From assembly GCF_032118995.1 (NCBI RefSeq), contig NC_092666.1, forward strand, positions 12,040,501 through 12,104,500: a stretch of DNA of 64,000 nucleotides, written 5' to 3'. Below, in pieces: positions 11,218 to 24,100 of the stretch (within the stretch, counting starts at the first letter, position 1; each line of letters starts with the position of its first letter). Made by a program: the position numbers and the translations under genes. The stretch comes from Asterias amurensis (Eukaryota; Echinodermata; Asteroidea; Forcipulatida; Asteriidae). The notes under the pieces were generated by a model. The model was not told where the DNA came from, did not search any database, and saw only the letters and a list, made by a program, of their open reading frames with translations.

Positions 11218-11605
11218 ACTTTACAGGGTCTATGTAACTTTTGTAGGACACAAAACACAATGTCTACAGATGTACACTAAACTTACACAGTTTGAAGATA
11301 ATGATAGTAGAAAGCTTCCCTGAAAATATATAAATTGCTGAAGTCTTGTAGTTTTTGAGAAATGAGTAAAACAATGTCTTGAAAATAATTTTCGTCTCAG
11401 TGATCATGGGACGAAAATTATTTAAGCATGTAAAAAACGTATTTTCTTTACATTGTTTTACTCATTTCTCAAAAACTACAGCACCTCAGCAACTTATATT
11501 TTAAGGTACGCTTTCTACTATCTTTATCTTCAAACGGTGTAAGTTTAATGAAAATCTGTGGACATTGTGTTTAGTGTAACAAAAGGTACCCAAATCCTAT
11601 AATTG
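11218..11605. repeat. Family F palindromic MITE, copy F1
   Basis: The inverted halves share blocks such as AAACTTACAC and the reverse complement GTGTAAGTTT, and AATGAGTAAAACAATGT with ACATTGTTTTACTCATT. It matches 34199-34566. No coding capacity. Confidence 0.8.
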
Positions 11606-12448
11606 CCCTTTTTTGCCTTGTGACTGTTTGTATTTTTACATGTTTTTACATTTTACTATTGTACCAGTGAGTTGCATGAAATCTATCATTCCACAACTGC
11701 GCAAATGTTATAGATTTTATGAAGGGTTTTATAAATTGTGTACTTTTTACTCTTATATTGCCAATTAATATGTATATGTTTGTATTTTTAGATGCACTTT
11801 ATTTTTACCATTATTGTGTTACCCTTTCAGCTGCTGCTGCTGGTCGTTTTGTTTGTTTATACCAATAAATAATTTGTATAATGCGATATAAACGAGCAAT
11901 TTGACCATATCAATCAATTTAATAAGCAACCAGTCACAACTAACGATCGATCAAAACAGGCAATCGAGAGAGCATTCAATCAAAACTAGCCATTGATAAA
12001 ATATAGGTGAGTAATCAATCAAATGGAAAGGAGCATCGATCCAATGGAAAGGGGTAATCGATCAAGTCAAAATGACTTTGTACTTACACACTTGTACTTA
12101 AGATTTGATGGGATTGATAGTATTGTAGGCTTATGCCTTTTCACACCCAATATCCATTTTCACTCGGGTATTTGTCAAAGCTGGTTTTGAACTGATTGGT
12201 TTTCCTGGCGTTGAGGGATACATGCACTAATAGGCAAGGCGTTCACATGCAGTACGTGTACCGTTGGAATAAAATAAACGAGTCAGCATCCTTTAGATTG
12301 AGCAATCGGTCGGCAAAATGATCCAAGTGGTCTAATAAACAATCGATCAAAACAAACAATCTTATACATCAATAACATGAACGATTGTCGCCAATCCTCT
12401 TCTTGAAATGTAATGTTCACTGTCATATTTGTCTTACCATTTATAGGG
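11606..12448. other. AT-rich intergenic with repeated TCGATCAA-like words; TRIM upstream region
   Basis: Between about 11870 and 12370 the words CAATCGATCAA, CGATCAAAAC and CAATCAAA recur about ten times in degenerate form. Just before the TRIM start codon, TTTATAG/GGATGG resembles a splice acceptor, so a 5' UTR exon may lie in this stretch. No promoter could be placed. Confidence 0.5.
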
Positions 12449-14644
12449 ATGGCAGAAGGAGGCGATCCCTCAGCATTGTTGGATAAATTCGGAGAAGACT
12501 ATTTAAACTGTACGATATGTCACGAGCGGTATAACCGGCCTAAAATACTGAACTGCCTGCATAGTTTTTGTGAGGGATGTCTGGTCAAGTACAAGCCCTC
12601 CCAGGGACAGGTCAAACTTTCATGTCCGGTTTGCCGGCAGGAGACCGTGATCCACGACGGAGGAGTGGTTGGACTCAAGACGAACTTCCCACTGATGGGT
12701 ATGGTGGAAGCCTTCTTGAAATCGTTGACCCCCACAAGCAGGTCTTCTTCCTTTATAAGTTCTACTTCAATGGAGTCAGTCTCATCTCCGGCTCCTAGCA
12801 TCGTGCAAGAATGTCGGAAGCACCCAGGAGAGAAGACATGGTTCTACTGTCGGCCTTGCCAGGAGCTGGTCTGCCACGTCTGCACTGCGAAGACCCACAA
12901 ACACCACGAGTTCCAAGAGATCGACGAAGCTGCTGCTAACTGCAAAGACTCTTTGCAGAGCTACTTCCCGCAGATCAAGAACATCTTGGAAGACGTCGAA
13001 GGAGAGTTAGAGGTCTCTGGAAGGGTGAATCAACTTCTAGCTTTGACGGCAGAGGCGAGCAAACAAGAGGTCGAAGAACGCACCAACGCAGCCATCGCTA
13101 AGGTCATGGCTTCCCGACAAGATATCCTGGACCTCATCAGCGCGGTCGAGACGAAAACAACGAAGGAGGTGAAAGAGAGACTGAAACGTCTGACAACACT
13201 CCGGGACAGGATGCAACACTCTCTGAAGCTCTCAGAGCACCTGACGAAGAGCGCCTCTGCTCAGGATATCATCTCACTCTTCCCCATCGTACAAACCGAT
13301 CTTAAGAGGCTCAGCGACAACCAGCATACACAAACAGAGATCAAGACAACACAACCAGTCTCATTCATGAAGCTTTTATCTACGACCCCCGTTGAAGTCC
13401 CCCTCGGGAAGCTCGTCGTCAAAACAGAACTTTGGGAGATGGACAGACGAGTTGGAAAGACGGGAGGTGATAAAGAGGATTTCGACGGCGCAAGAGGGAT
13501 CACCTTGCTGGCTGATGGATGTGTCGCAGTAGCGGACTTGGGGATGTGGACTAAGGGGATAACTTTGTTCACACCGGACTGGGTGTACAAACACTCAATC
13601 AAGTTTCCAAATAGTGAGTATGTTTTTTCTAGACATTAAACTTTTTCTGCAACGTCACTCTATTAATCAAAGTGGACATTATTTTAACGAATCCACACTC
13701 AACTGTAAATTCCTCTTTTGAAAAACATCCTCCTTCATTTGTATAAATAATGGGGACAGAATCTCCGGCTGACAGATTTCCCTGTGACGTCATTATGGTC
13801 GTCATCATGGCCCGGAATCAGTGTCCCCCGTGCGGCGAACAGTTTAAAAACTTAGCGCCCTCTATTGAAACACCCTCCTCCAGCCCATGTAGATTTCCCA
13901 ATGGGAGATAGATTTCCTTCGGATAATATACCGACACTCTAGAGGTTTCATGTTCATAGTCTGCTGTAGTCAAATCGAAGTCCACCAGTAAATGTAACCA
14001 TGTTATGTAAACTGTTTTGTTCATTAGAACCACGGGACGTAGCAGCTGTAAATGACTCCATGGTGGTTGCAGACAACACCGATGCAGTGAAAGTGTACAA
14101 CGCGAACCGACTCGCCTTTCAGTTCAAGACAACACCGCCGGAAGAAGGCGCCAAAGTCTCGGTCAACCTCGTCAGTGTCGCTGCCAAGAAGAACAACATT
14201 CTCGTAGTCGGGGATGTCAAGAGGCAAGTCATCACCCAACACTGTGTTACCGATGGGAAGCTGCTGGGAACCGTACACACGAGTATCCCACCTTACTTCG
14301 TGGATGTTAATAACGACGACGGGCATGTACTTATCAGCGGACTGGACACGGGGAAGATCGAAGAGATCGACGGCAAGGGTGAGACGGTATTCACGCTCAG
14401 TCCGGGCCTCGCCGGAGCGGATGTGTCGTGTCGGGGTGTATGCTATAATCCCAACGGGGGATTTTATGCAGTTGTGCAGGCGAAAGATTCGAACCAGGGA
14501 CATATTCATCAGTACGAGTCAAGTGGGGAGTTTCTTGGGTGTGTTGCCAAGGGTTTATATGACCCCAACGGCATTGCCATGACCTCAGAGGGCGAACTTG
14601 CCGTGGCGGACTGTTTCTCTGTGAAGGTTTTCAAGAGAATATGA
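12449..14644 (+). CDS. TRIM-type RING/B-box/coiled-coil protein with beta-propeller C-terminus (TRIM-NHL-like)
   Basis: Two exons, 12449-13613 and 14028-14644, join in frame (GT-AG, AAA codon split 1/2) and encode 593 residues. The RING finger is complete: C21, C24, C36, H38, C41, C44, C59, C62. A B-box follows with C122, H125, C134, C137, C142, C145, H150, H153. Residues about 155-300 are predicted coiled-coil (long Glu/Lys/Leu-rich stretch). The rest, from about 340, contains repeated short motifs such as GARGITLLADGCVAVAD and DPNGIAMTSEGELAVAD, typical of NHL or related propeller blades. By family knowledge this is an E3 ubiquitin ligase of the TRIM2/3/32/56-like groups that are expanded in echinoderms. 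The substrate is unknown. The start at 12449 is preferred because it opens directly on the protein and follows an acceptor-like TATAG. An upstream in-frame ATG at 12413 would add twelve hydrophobic residues of doubtful reality. Confidence 0.93.
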
Positions 14645-14661
14645 AGAGTTAAAGGACTCGC

Positions 14662-14782
14662 AGCCGATTTCACGAAACTCTAGGATTAATCGTAACTCGA
14701 GTTAGGACGAGTAACCCGTCCTAACTTAGGACGGATTCAATGGTTCCTAAGTTAGGAAGAGTTTGGTGAAGTCGACGGCTGG
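14662..14782. repeat. Palindromic MITE with AGTTAGGACGAG blocks, copy H1
   Basis: Begins AGCCGATTTCACGAAACTC and ends GAGTTTGGTGAAGTCGACGGCT, an inverted pair, with several TTAGGAC/GTCCTAA words between. Related to 50808-50952. It starts about 18 bp after the TRIM stop codon, so it probably lies in the 3' UTR. Confidence 0.75.
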
Positions 14783-14952
14783 TTACTAAAAAAACAACAA
14801 ATGCGGGTCACGCACTACGTATTCTAAAACTTGACTGCAACAAAAGGCTTACAGCTTGGATTTTGTGTATATCGTTGACAATATAGCTGCGGCGACCTGG
14901 GCCCAGTCTTTAGGTAAAAAAAGTGGAACTAAAGATGAGCAGGATAAAGTAC

Positions 14953-15107
14953 GGTCACAAAGGCCCCGATAACGAGAACGATAAAAATGCACGCCCTCGA
15001 TTGTTTGAAATGCTCCACGCAGAATACGCCCACGCTCATTCAACCAATCGAGGGCGTGCATTTTTATCGTTCTCGTTTTCGTTATCGTTATCGGGGCCTG
15101 TGTGACC
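14953..15107. repeat. Strong hairpin MITE with GGTCACA ends
   Basis: The left arm GGTCACAAAGGCCCCGATAA and the right arm ending TTATCGGGGCCTGTGTGACC are inverted. They continue inward through GAGAACGATAAAAATGCACG and its complement to TCGATTG/CAATCGA. Arms are about 55-60 bp with a loop of about 40 bp. No coding capacity. Confidence 0.85.
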
Positions 15108-15205
15108 GGGCCTTAACAGTCACAAATGGTACAGGCAACATAGTTTGGCTGGTAACCTTATTTTGCAAAGATTATATTGTTGTGGTTGGCGTTATGTTAT
15201 GTGCT

Positions 15206-15557
15206 TTAAGGCAGTGGACACTATTACTCAACATACCAATTATCATAATGGGGAGAGGTTGATAGTATAAAACATTGTGAGAACTGGCTCCCTCTGAAGC
15301 GACGTAGTTTTCGAGAGTAATTTTTCACGAACTGATTTCGGGAACCCAGATTTAGAATTTGAGGTCACAAAGTAAAGCATCTGAAAGCACACAACTTCGT
15401 GTGACAAGGGTGTTTTTTTCTGTCATAGTTGTCTCGCAAATTCGACGACCAATTGAGCTCAAATTTTCACAGGTTTGCTATTTTGTGCATATGTTGAGAT
15501 ACACTAAGTGAGAAGACTGGTCTTTGGCAATTACCAATAGTGGCCAGTTTCTTTTAA
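15206..15557. repeat. Family B palindromic MITE, copy B3
   Basis: Begins TTAAGGCAGTGGACACTATT and carries the family blocks GAGAACTGGCTCCCTCTGAA and GAGATACACTAAGTGAGAAG. It ends near TGGCCAGTTTCTTTTAA and is followed by a poly-C run at 15580-15593. Confidence 0.85.
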
Positions 15558-15593
15558 TTAAGCAGCTCTAAAAATTACCCCCCCCCCCCCCCG

Positions 15594-16765
15594 ATTTTAA
15601 AAAAGAAATCCATACAGGTCTGTTTTAATCATGACGATACACCTTTAATTTGTGAGTTTACCTATCGAAAATGCTCGGAGCCCGATATAAGCAAACCGTT
15701 ACAACGATTGTTAAATAAATGCACATGCCTTTTAATTTGAAGGGAAAATAGCTAAATGGAGTCCCAGTTGAATGAATTGACGTTTTTCAAATAATTTATT
15801 TACCAGCAGCTGAAAACATCATTTCAGTGAAAGGCTAAAAGGCCGGGATTTTACCCAAATGTAAAGTTCTTCTAGCCTACATCCTACGATTTCCGGTGGT
15901 TAAAGGCAAAGTGTACATTTTGGTTTTTGTATCTTTATAACCGTAGTCCTACCATGAAAATATGCATTAAAACTAACCTAAGAACTAACCTAAGCTTTTT
16001 TTGTCTATTGTGACTTGTATTGTGACAGACCATCCCTTAAATAAACAAAATTGTTTCTCAACTCACCAATCGCTTCCACAAAGCACTGGAAAAAAATGTA
16101 AGGATTTTGAGACCAGTGGTTAGCTATATAATATTCCCACTTGATGTTTGACACTACAATTTGCTAAGCAGATACACAATACGTAAGGTCATCTCTTTGT
16201 GAATTTCGGTCTTGCGCTGGACTTCACACAGAACAAAGATATGTCAACGAGTCATAATATCTTCCATGGTGAAAAGTTTATCAAATCACATTATTTTTGC
16301 TAAGCAAAGGGAGACTTTGGGACGCTAGATGGCAGCAGACTTACCAGGTGAACTTCAAAGAAAGAAAAATTATAACGCAGTATTTGATACTTATTGTTAA
16401 AAATGTTTGGGTTGTTTTGCGCCAAAATAATAATAATGATTGGGATAAGATCCCTTCCTGGTAATGAACCAAAAACGAACTTCTTTACAGCTCATAGTCA
16501 CTGGATAATAAGACGTGAAATTCAACCAGACAAATACAAAAAAACTTAACCATGATACTGCTGTCCCAAAAAAGCAACTTATCACGCTCTTCATTACAAA
16601 CAGTCACAACAATTTCAGGGTGTATCTTTTTAATATTTTAGAGAATGGTGTTCGTTGGGATGAGAGAGTGAATGGATTTATTTAAATAATATTGCAGTTT
16701 GGTGTCTTCAGCAATCCTTCTAAAATGAACTTGGTGAACTTCAAGTAATAATGTCCACTTGTGGA
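15594..16765. other. Intergenic, nothing recognised
   Basis: AT-rich sequence. Short open frames only. No exon, RNA gene or clear repeat supported. Confidence 0.5.
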
Positions 16766-17165
16766 AGTGTCATGGCCGAGCGGTTAAGAGCACCGAATTC
16801 AAACTCTGGTGTTTCTGATCAGCAGAGTGTGGGTTCGAATCCCCAGCCGTGACACTTGTGTCCTTAAGCAAGACACTTCACCATTGCTTCGTCCTTCGGA
16901 TGGGACGTTAAACCGTTGGTCCCATGTGTTATGTAACGCATGTAAAAGAACCCAGTGCACTTATCGAAAAGAGAAGGGGTTCGCCCCGGTGTTCCTGGTC
17001 CGATCGGCAGCAAATTGCGCCACAGCACCTTGTAAAACATTACATGGTGCTATAAGAATTAGGTCTCATAATTCAAAAACAGTCCCACATCTTGCAGGAA
17101 ATACTGTGTTACAGCGCCAGGAGCGTCACTGAGTGACGGACATGTGCGCTATATAAGAAGCCACA
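16766..17165 (+). mobile_element. tRNA-Leu-derived SINE, best copy S1
   Basis: The 91-nt head folds as a tRNA: acceptor arms AGTGTCA and TGACACT pair over 7 bp, the A box is TGGCCGAGCGGTTAAGAGC, the loop carries TTCAAA (Leu-CAA-like), and the B box is GGGTTCGAATCCCC. The body has a conserved-looking block (CTTCGGATGGGACGTTAAAC, GAACCCAGTGCACTTATC, GAGAAGGGGTTCG). The tail GTGCGCTATATAAGAAGCC runs into the (ATT)n tract. Other copies are at 39468 and 57181, with fragments at 3720, 18604 and 34895. Confidence 0.88.

Positions 17166-17250
<85 letters not shown>
17166..17250. repeat. (ATT)n microsatellite, SINE tail
   Basis: About 28 uninterrupted ATT triplets directly following the SINE body, as expected for a SINE tail that expanded. 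Confidence 0.95.
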
Positions 17251-17252
<2 letters not shown>

Positions 17253-18111
17253 CCCCACCATACCCCCGCCCCCCAAAAATACGATCTGAAATGTTATCTT
17301 ATAATAGCCATGTCAACAAATAATAATATAAACAATATCAACGCGAGTTTAAAGACAATGGTTCACTACTCGTTCACAAACTTTTGAAACACAGTTTTCA
17401 ATGAGGACGAGTAGTTTACCATGACCCTAACCTTACGAGCTTTATGATTTGTTATCAGAATGCATTTGGTTAAATAGTTGTAATAGTTGTGGTCTTTCTT
17501 CGGAAACCCGGTAGCGTTCACACGACAACAAGTTACCATGGCTCATTACTACGTACGAATTTTAAAACCTTGCTACTATTTAACAAGGGATCCTTGCTAT
17601 TTGCTCTCGTGTAAAAAAAAAGGTGGCTGAAATGTCCATTTTGTTTATGCAATGTGTTATCAGCACATAAAACGAGCAGGTGAGTAACCTTTGTACTTCA
17701 GATAGAGTGTATCAAATCATGAACTGTATACTATGTGTTGTTTACAAGTTACATACAGACTACCACGTCCTTTATTACACTCGACTGTTGACTGTCACTT
17801 GGCAATCATCTCTTACTGGTCCAATAACTATGATATTATTTGTACCGGTGGTTAACTATTCAAGGAACACACTGGGGAACCGTCCCGAAATGTCGCCATT
17901 GCATAAGTTATAATCGTCCTGAAGTCCCTAATACAGTTAGTCTACTCCCCCTGAAGTCCCTATACATCAATTAGATAACTCGTCCTTAGGTTCATATACC
18001 CAAGTGGTCTACTCGACCTGAATTCACTGACATCAGTCTACTCGTCCTAAAATCCCTGCTAGCAATCAATCTGCTCGTCTTGAAATCCCTTAAACCTGTT
18101 TCCTCGAGAGA
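17251..18111. other. Intergenic region upstream of trehalase
   Basis: Contains a segment near 17510-17620 related to the MITE at 6897-7137. Between about 17915 and 18060 the phrase CGTCCTGAAGTCCCT and variants (CCTGAAGTCCCTAT, CGTCCTTAGG) recur four or five times as a degenerate repeat of about 35 bp. The trehalase promoter should lie here or in an unseen upstream exon; no TATA box stands out. Confidence 0.5.
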
Positions 18112-21100
18112 ATGTGTCCCCGACCGACTCTGTGGCTTTTTGTGGGGTTATGTGTGTTGATGAAACAGCCATGCGTTTTCGCGGATGAACTAAAGAATGT
18201 TGGAGCTTGTGACAGGTAAGAGCCTTTTGTATGGAAGTCGAAAAACTTTGGAAAGGGTATTTAGGAGGGGTAGTGCACTCTGATCTACCAGTCACACTCA
18301 TACAGTTCATTGAGGACACTCATGCATGCATATACATCCTTTCATATCTTTTTAACTTTTGACGTGTGTTGTTTTAGCCTATTCTTTACTACGTTGAATA
18401 TGTACATTTAATACCTACTATTATTTGTACTTAAAATTTATGTACAGACACTTTTGGGGGGTAATTGTAGGGGCACTTTTCGTAACTTTTTAATTTTCGC
18501 GGTGTTTAATTTTCGAGGTTTAAATTTTTTTGATGGTCAATTTTTGTGGTTTATTTTTCATATTTAACAAATACATATACACTCTGCTTATTTCCGCATC
18601 TCGTTTGGTGCTATAATCTGTACAGCGCTTTGGGGTGCAGTCATGGATGTAAGACGCTTTATAAGCATTAGTTATTATTAATATCCTTTACAGAGACCGG
18701 GAAGGCCTGTTCCAGCCCCGGGATTGGGTGGCAATATGCCCTCACCTTTGAAGTGGCATTCCGGCCTGGAGACGTTGAGCGATACCTTAAAAAAAATCAA
18801 AAACATATAAGTCAATTAAAAACAAATTCGGGTATTTAGGCTTTAAAGCAATTCAATGAATGTATCTGAGTCGTCCACTTACTTTGAGGGGATATCAACG
18901 AAAAAAAGGTACATCCCCCCCCCCCCCCATTACACCACATCACTTCTTTTTGCAGAGTTATAATTATATATGCAAGAATTGCTAGCGGGTGCTGCGCAGT
19001 ATTTACTAGGCATATTACTGCGCCAGGTATCAGCAGTTTAAAGGTACGGGCCTACATGACGACATAAATACAATAATACAGTTCACCCTTGAGCCTAACC
19101 TTGTCCTTCTTTAACCAACTACCTAACCTATGTATTTGAAGTAACATGGGTGTCTCATTTGGGCTCAACGAGAGTACCAGCCTGTTCGGGGTCCACGCTT
19201 GTTGCTTCTAATAGTGAGCTTTCCTGCAGTATCCCAAAAGTGTATTTATATCTACCTGGCTATTAACTGTATGATTTGAAACATGTACATATAATATTTG
19301 CCTGTATATAGATTTGTTGTGGACACATATAAACCTTGAAAAACTAAAAATCACTTCTGATCGGCATGTTAACAAAGTTTGCGAACTTCGATTTGTTTTG
19401 GATCGAACTTCTGGGATATGCCTACTCTTAAAAAAACAATAATTGAAAATGACATTTAGTGATTATTGCCAGTTTTAAAAGTGTAATAACTACTTTTATT
19501 TTATTTCTATTATTTTTTTTATTTTAACGGCCTCCTCCTTTTCCCCACACAGCCGTCCGTCCTCACCTAACAAAATGTTGGTGTCCTGAACATTTTTTTC
19601 TTTCTATTCAAATATTATCATTCCTAAAAAAATGAAAAAATAATTTCCAAAAGCAAAACAAAACAATATTGACTAGTTGGCCTATGCTCACCACTATAAT
19701 CATGTAACTGTGATATAAAAACACGTAGGACTTCTGGAACTTATCTAGGCCTGAAAACCCAAAGTCTACATTAATTATCTAAACCTAAGATAACTCAATC
19801 ATGCGTAAAAAATGCGTACCTTGAATTTTAGTACACCGTTCCTTGACCAATGATGCTGCCGTTTTTCTTCCCAGGCTTCTTGCTGGAGTCCGGTTTAGTA
19901 GTACGCCGTGCTAATAGACATTATGATTTACGTCATCCAGCCGCCATCTTAGAGGTAAAACGGTGACGAAACAATCGAAGCGCACAGATTTGTACGCGCG
20001 GCGCACATAATTGATCAATGAACAACCTCCTTTGACCTCCCTAGGTGAGGCCGCCCTATTGCAAAGACGTCATGTGCATAAGTCTATGGTCCGACATTCT
20101 CCCGAGGTAGATTATTTAATTTGCTTTAATTTTTTCAGTAAACACAACCGCGTCTTCTCGGATACTTCAATGAATTAAAACTATTTCTAATTAAACTAAA
20201 TTGAATTAAACTATTTCTTGAAACAAAAATTACTTTATTTATGACGTTCACATTAATTTGACAACCCAAATAAACAAACCCCTTTATGAGGTCATTTTGT
20301 ACGTGCCAATTTTCTAACAAAACACAAAAAGCACAATTTGGCTTGTCTGTGCTTACCAATAACTTTCCAATTAACTATCACTTATTACATTGTGGGAAAT
20401 GGTTGTAATAAACCTCTGAGTTGACATGATACCTAGCTCTCTGTCGCTGTCCTGATTGGTGCATCCATTGAGACACACGCGATGACGTAATGTTTTTAAT
20501 TTCAGTTTCAACAGTTCATGGGTATTCATGAGTTTACACTGATTCCTCTCAGTCGCTATCCTGATTGGTGCATCCATTGAGACACACACGATGACGTAAT
20601 GTTTTTAAATTCAGTTTCCACAGTTCATGGGTACTCATGAGTTTACACTGATTCCTCTCAGTCGCTATCCTGAATGGTGTATCCATTGAGACACACGCGA
20701 TGACGTAATGTCTTCAATTTCAGTTTCCACAGTTTATGGGTATTCATTAGCTGACACTGATTCCTCTCAGTCGCTATCCTGATTGGTGCATCCATTGAGA
20801 CACACGCGATGACGTAATGTTTTTAAATTCAGTTTCCACAGTTCATGGGTATTCATGAGTTTACACTGATTCCTCTCAGTCGCTATCCTGATTGGTGCAT
20901 CCATTGAGACACACGCGATGACGTAATGTTTTTAAATTCAGTTTCCACAGTTCATGGGTACTCATGAGTTTACACTGATTCCTCTCAGTCGCTATCCTGA
21001 TTGGTGCATCCATTGAGGCTCACGCGATGACGTAATGTTTTTAAATTCAGTTTCCACAGTTCATGGGTACTCATGAGTTTACACTGATTCCTCTCAGTCG

Positions 21101-24100
21101 CTATCCTGATTGGTGCATCCATTGAGACACACGCGATGACGTAATGTTTTTAAATTCAGTTTCCACAGTTTATGGGTATTCATTAGCTGACACTGATTCC
21201 TCTCAGTCGCTATCCTGATTGGTGCATCCATTGAGGCTCACGCGATGACGTAATGTTTTTAATTCCATGCAGTTTGCAGCGCACAATATTAATGCTTACG
21301 TATTGATGTCACGTGTTAACGTAAGACGTTGTTGTCTGTTTGACTGAAATGAGCAATGTTTGATGTTTGTAAATGTTGCGTAATTTTATTATTTTGAGTT
21401 TTAATTAGTTTAAATAATGCATTAAGTACCCTTTCTGTGTGAATTTACTATTTCGATTACACTTTCAAAATGTTTTCAATCAACTGATTCAGTCAGTTCA
21501 GCTTTATCACTCACTCAGTACTCGTGTCGTATCAAGTTTTCACTCACAAATTTGTTACGTTTAAAATAAGATTATTATTAAAACAAACATTTAACAACAA
21601 AAATCCGCTTGTTGTTTTCCTTCTCGCAGTGGTAACATCGCTTCATGTGATGACATTGAGACTAATACTTAGCCAGACCGCATAAACGTGTCAAGAATGT
21701 TCGTGTATGGATCATCTGTGTCTACCCAAGCTTATCTTCTTCTTTTATAACCGGTTCCTCTGTTGTTACATAGTCCTGTCTCATCAGTCTTGTTCACATC
21801 AACATTTTCCCCAGCTGGACAATATGCAATGAGACGAGTTTCCCTGAGATATTCAATCAAAGTTATCCCACAGTGTTGAGCTCCCTGCATCTTGAAAATT
21901 TCCTTTTCATTCACAAGACAATTCTGACACATTTGTGCCTATACTTGCGATGTTTCAAGTTTCGGCATTAGGCGGAAGTATAATCTGAGGCCATCTGCAA
22001 AGATGAAGAATACTTGATTTCAAAGCCAGGAAAGACGAGTTTCCCTAAAGTGACCAATAAAAGTTATCCCACAGTGTTGAGCTCCCTGTTTATCTTGAAA
22101 CTTTCCTTTTCCTTCACAAGACAATTCTGACACATTTGTGCATATACTTGCGAACATCTTTTCGCTTAACATTCTAGTGTAACAGCTTTCTTGAGATGTT
22201 TCAAGTTTCGGCATAATAGCTTGTGGCAGAAGTATAATCTGAGGCCATCTTCAAAGATGACGAATGCTTGACTTTACAGCCAGGAAATAAGGAAGTTGTA
22301 AAGAGAGAAGACGATGGAGTCATAACTAATGTAGTCCAGCAGTTGGCATAAAGAGTCCCGTGTTCTACACACTTACCTTTTCTTCAATAATTTTGAAGCT
22401 GTTTGTTTATGGTAAAAAAAAACGACATTTTGTCGAGGTATCTTCTCTTTCAAGATAAAGAAGAAATACCTTAAGATGACAAGAGGAAGATAATTAGTGC
22501 ATACTGTTCTAAACTTACCCCATGCATGTACTAGTGGAAGGGTGAATGTGATTTTGAATCCGGACACCAATTAATTCCAAAGATAGAGCTCTCAAATACA
22601 TGGCAAAGGAAGAAGAAAGTAGAAAAAAGAATCGGAACTTTGATGTAGAACAACAAAGTTGTCTGCATGAAAATGCAGTCAGGCGTCAAATTATTGAGGA
22701 TGAGGAATATAATCCTTGTTAATAGGAGATGAGGATGGGATGTACAACTTGACAACGAAGACAGGCTTTATTCCTTGAGCCGTTCCACCAATATTAACCA
22801 GAGGCAGGACGTGAGAACATGCAAGTCCCTCAATAGACTATGCGGAGATTGAACAATAAGACAAACATGAAGAAATTGGGGTATACCGACGATGATGACA
22901 TCAAATGTCATTGTGGCACATCAACCCAGTATTTACCACACCCTCTGCGATGCCTAGCCCTGACAGGAGGAGCCGTGCTGCCTTGAAGACCTGATGGCAG
23001 CGAACGACAATGCTGTGAGATGCGCCCATTCCTGGTCAAACATTTAGGTTAGAGTAGATCATGGACTCGAAAAAGACAATAATAAAGTTTTCGACGGAAT
23101 TCCTAAGCTTACATTAATACTTATTAATATAAGTTTGTTTAATTATAAAATGTTTGTAACCCACTTACACACGAAACTCATCTCTTTCATTCATCTGATG
23201 TCTAACGCGTTTTCTTTTTTACTTATAATTTGTTTTAATTTATAAACGAAAAGTTACATGTTGTATCTGTTTTGTTATCGTTTGTATGACTGTTTCAAAT
23301 ATATAAGTGTTTGATTTTTGTTTATTTGTTTATTTCTGCAATGCGCTTGGTCGTCTTGCTTGTTCGGACGGTGGATACATATAAAAGGAATTATCCTTGA
23401 CATTTTCCTTGTCATTGTCTTTGTTCCTTTCCTTTTGCTGATTTCTATAGAGTCAAATGTCCACTCTATAAGAAACTGTTCACTTGCATAGTGTCCAGAT
23501 GTATAATATCACTTCCAGCTTCTCGTTTGAAGATCGGTTTGCTGTTTTTCATGATTGTACATGACACAAAGCTTGACATTGTAAGAAATCTGCTCTCTTT
23601 CAATAATTATGTCCAGCTTAGTTTACCCGTTTGTTGTTGGAAAATAACTTTTCCTTGAAGTAATAAATTTAAACTTTAAGAAATACAATTTGTAGGCATT
23701 TTTGTTTATACATTTGTAAAAGTGTGTAATGACATTCATTTACATTTGTCCAGTGATGTACATTCAATGAAGTATATTCAGTGAGGTATATCCAGTGAGG
23801 TGTATCCTGTGAGGTATATCCTGTGAGTTCTGGTGAGGTGTATCCATTGAGGTATATCCGGTGATGTACACCATTGAAGTATATCCAGTGAAGTATCCAG
23901 TGAGGTATATGCATTGACGTACATCCAGTGATATGTATATCCAGTGAGATATATCCAGTGAGGTATATCCAGTCAGGTATATCCAGTGAGGTACATCCAG
24001 TGAAATATATCCAGTGAGGTATTCAGTGAGGTATATGCATTGACGTACATCCAGTGATATGTATATCCAGTGAGATATATCCAGTGAGGTATATCCAGTC

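Noticed and set aside
12413-12448. An N-terminal signal peptide on the TRIM protein from an upstream ATG
   Set aside because: The twelve extra residues precede an acceptor-like TATAG and TRIM proteins are cytoplasmic or nuclear, so the stretch is most likely intron.
16766-16856. A functional tRNA-Leu gene
   Set aside because: It folds well but is followed by a SINE body and tail, and other copies share that body, so it is a SINE head.
20425-21265. A CRISPR array (regular repeats)
   Set aside because: Units are contiguous 109-bp tandem repeats without unique spacers, and the genome is clearly animal.
21732-22214. Small secreted or cysteine-containing protein family on the minus strand
   Set aside because: The shared GAQHCGIT piece lies in different relative frames in the two units and a stop stands just before the first start codon, so coding is not maintained.
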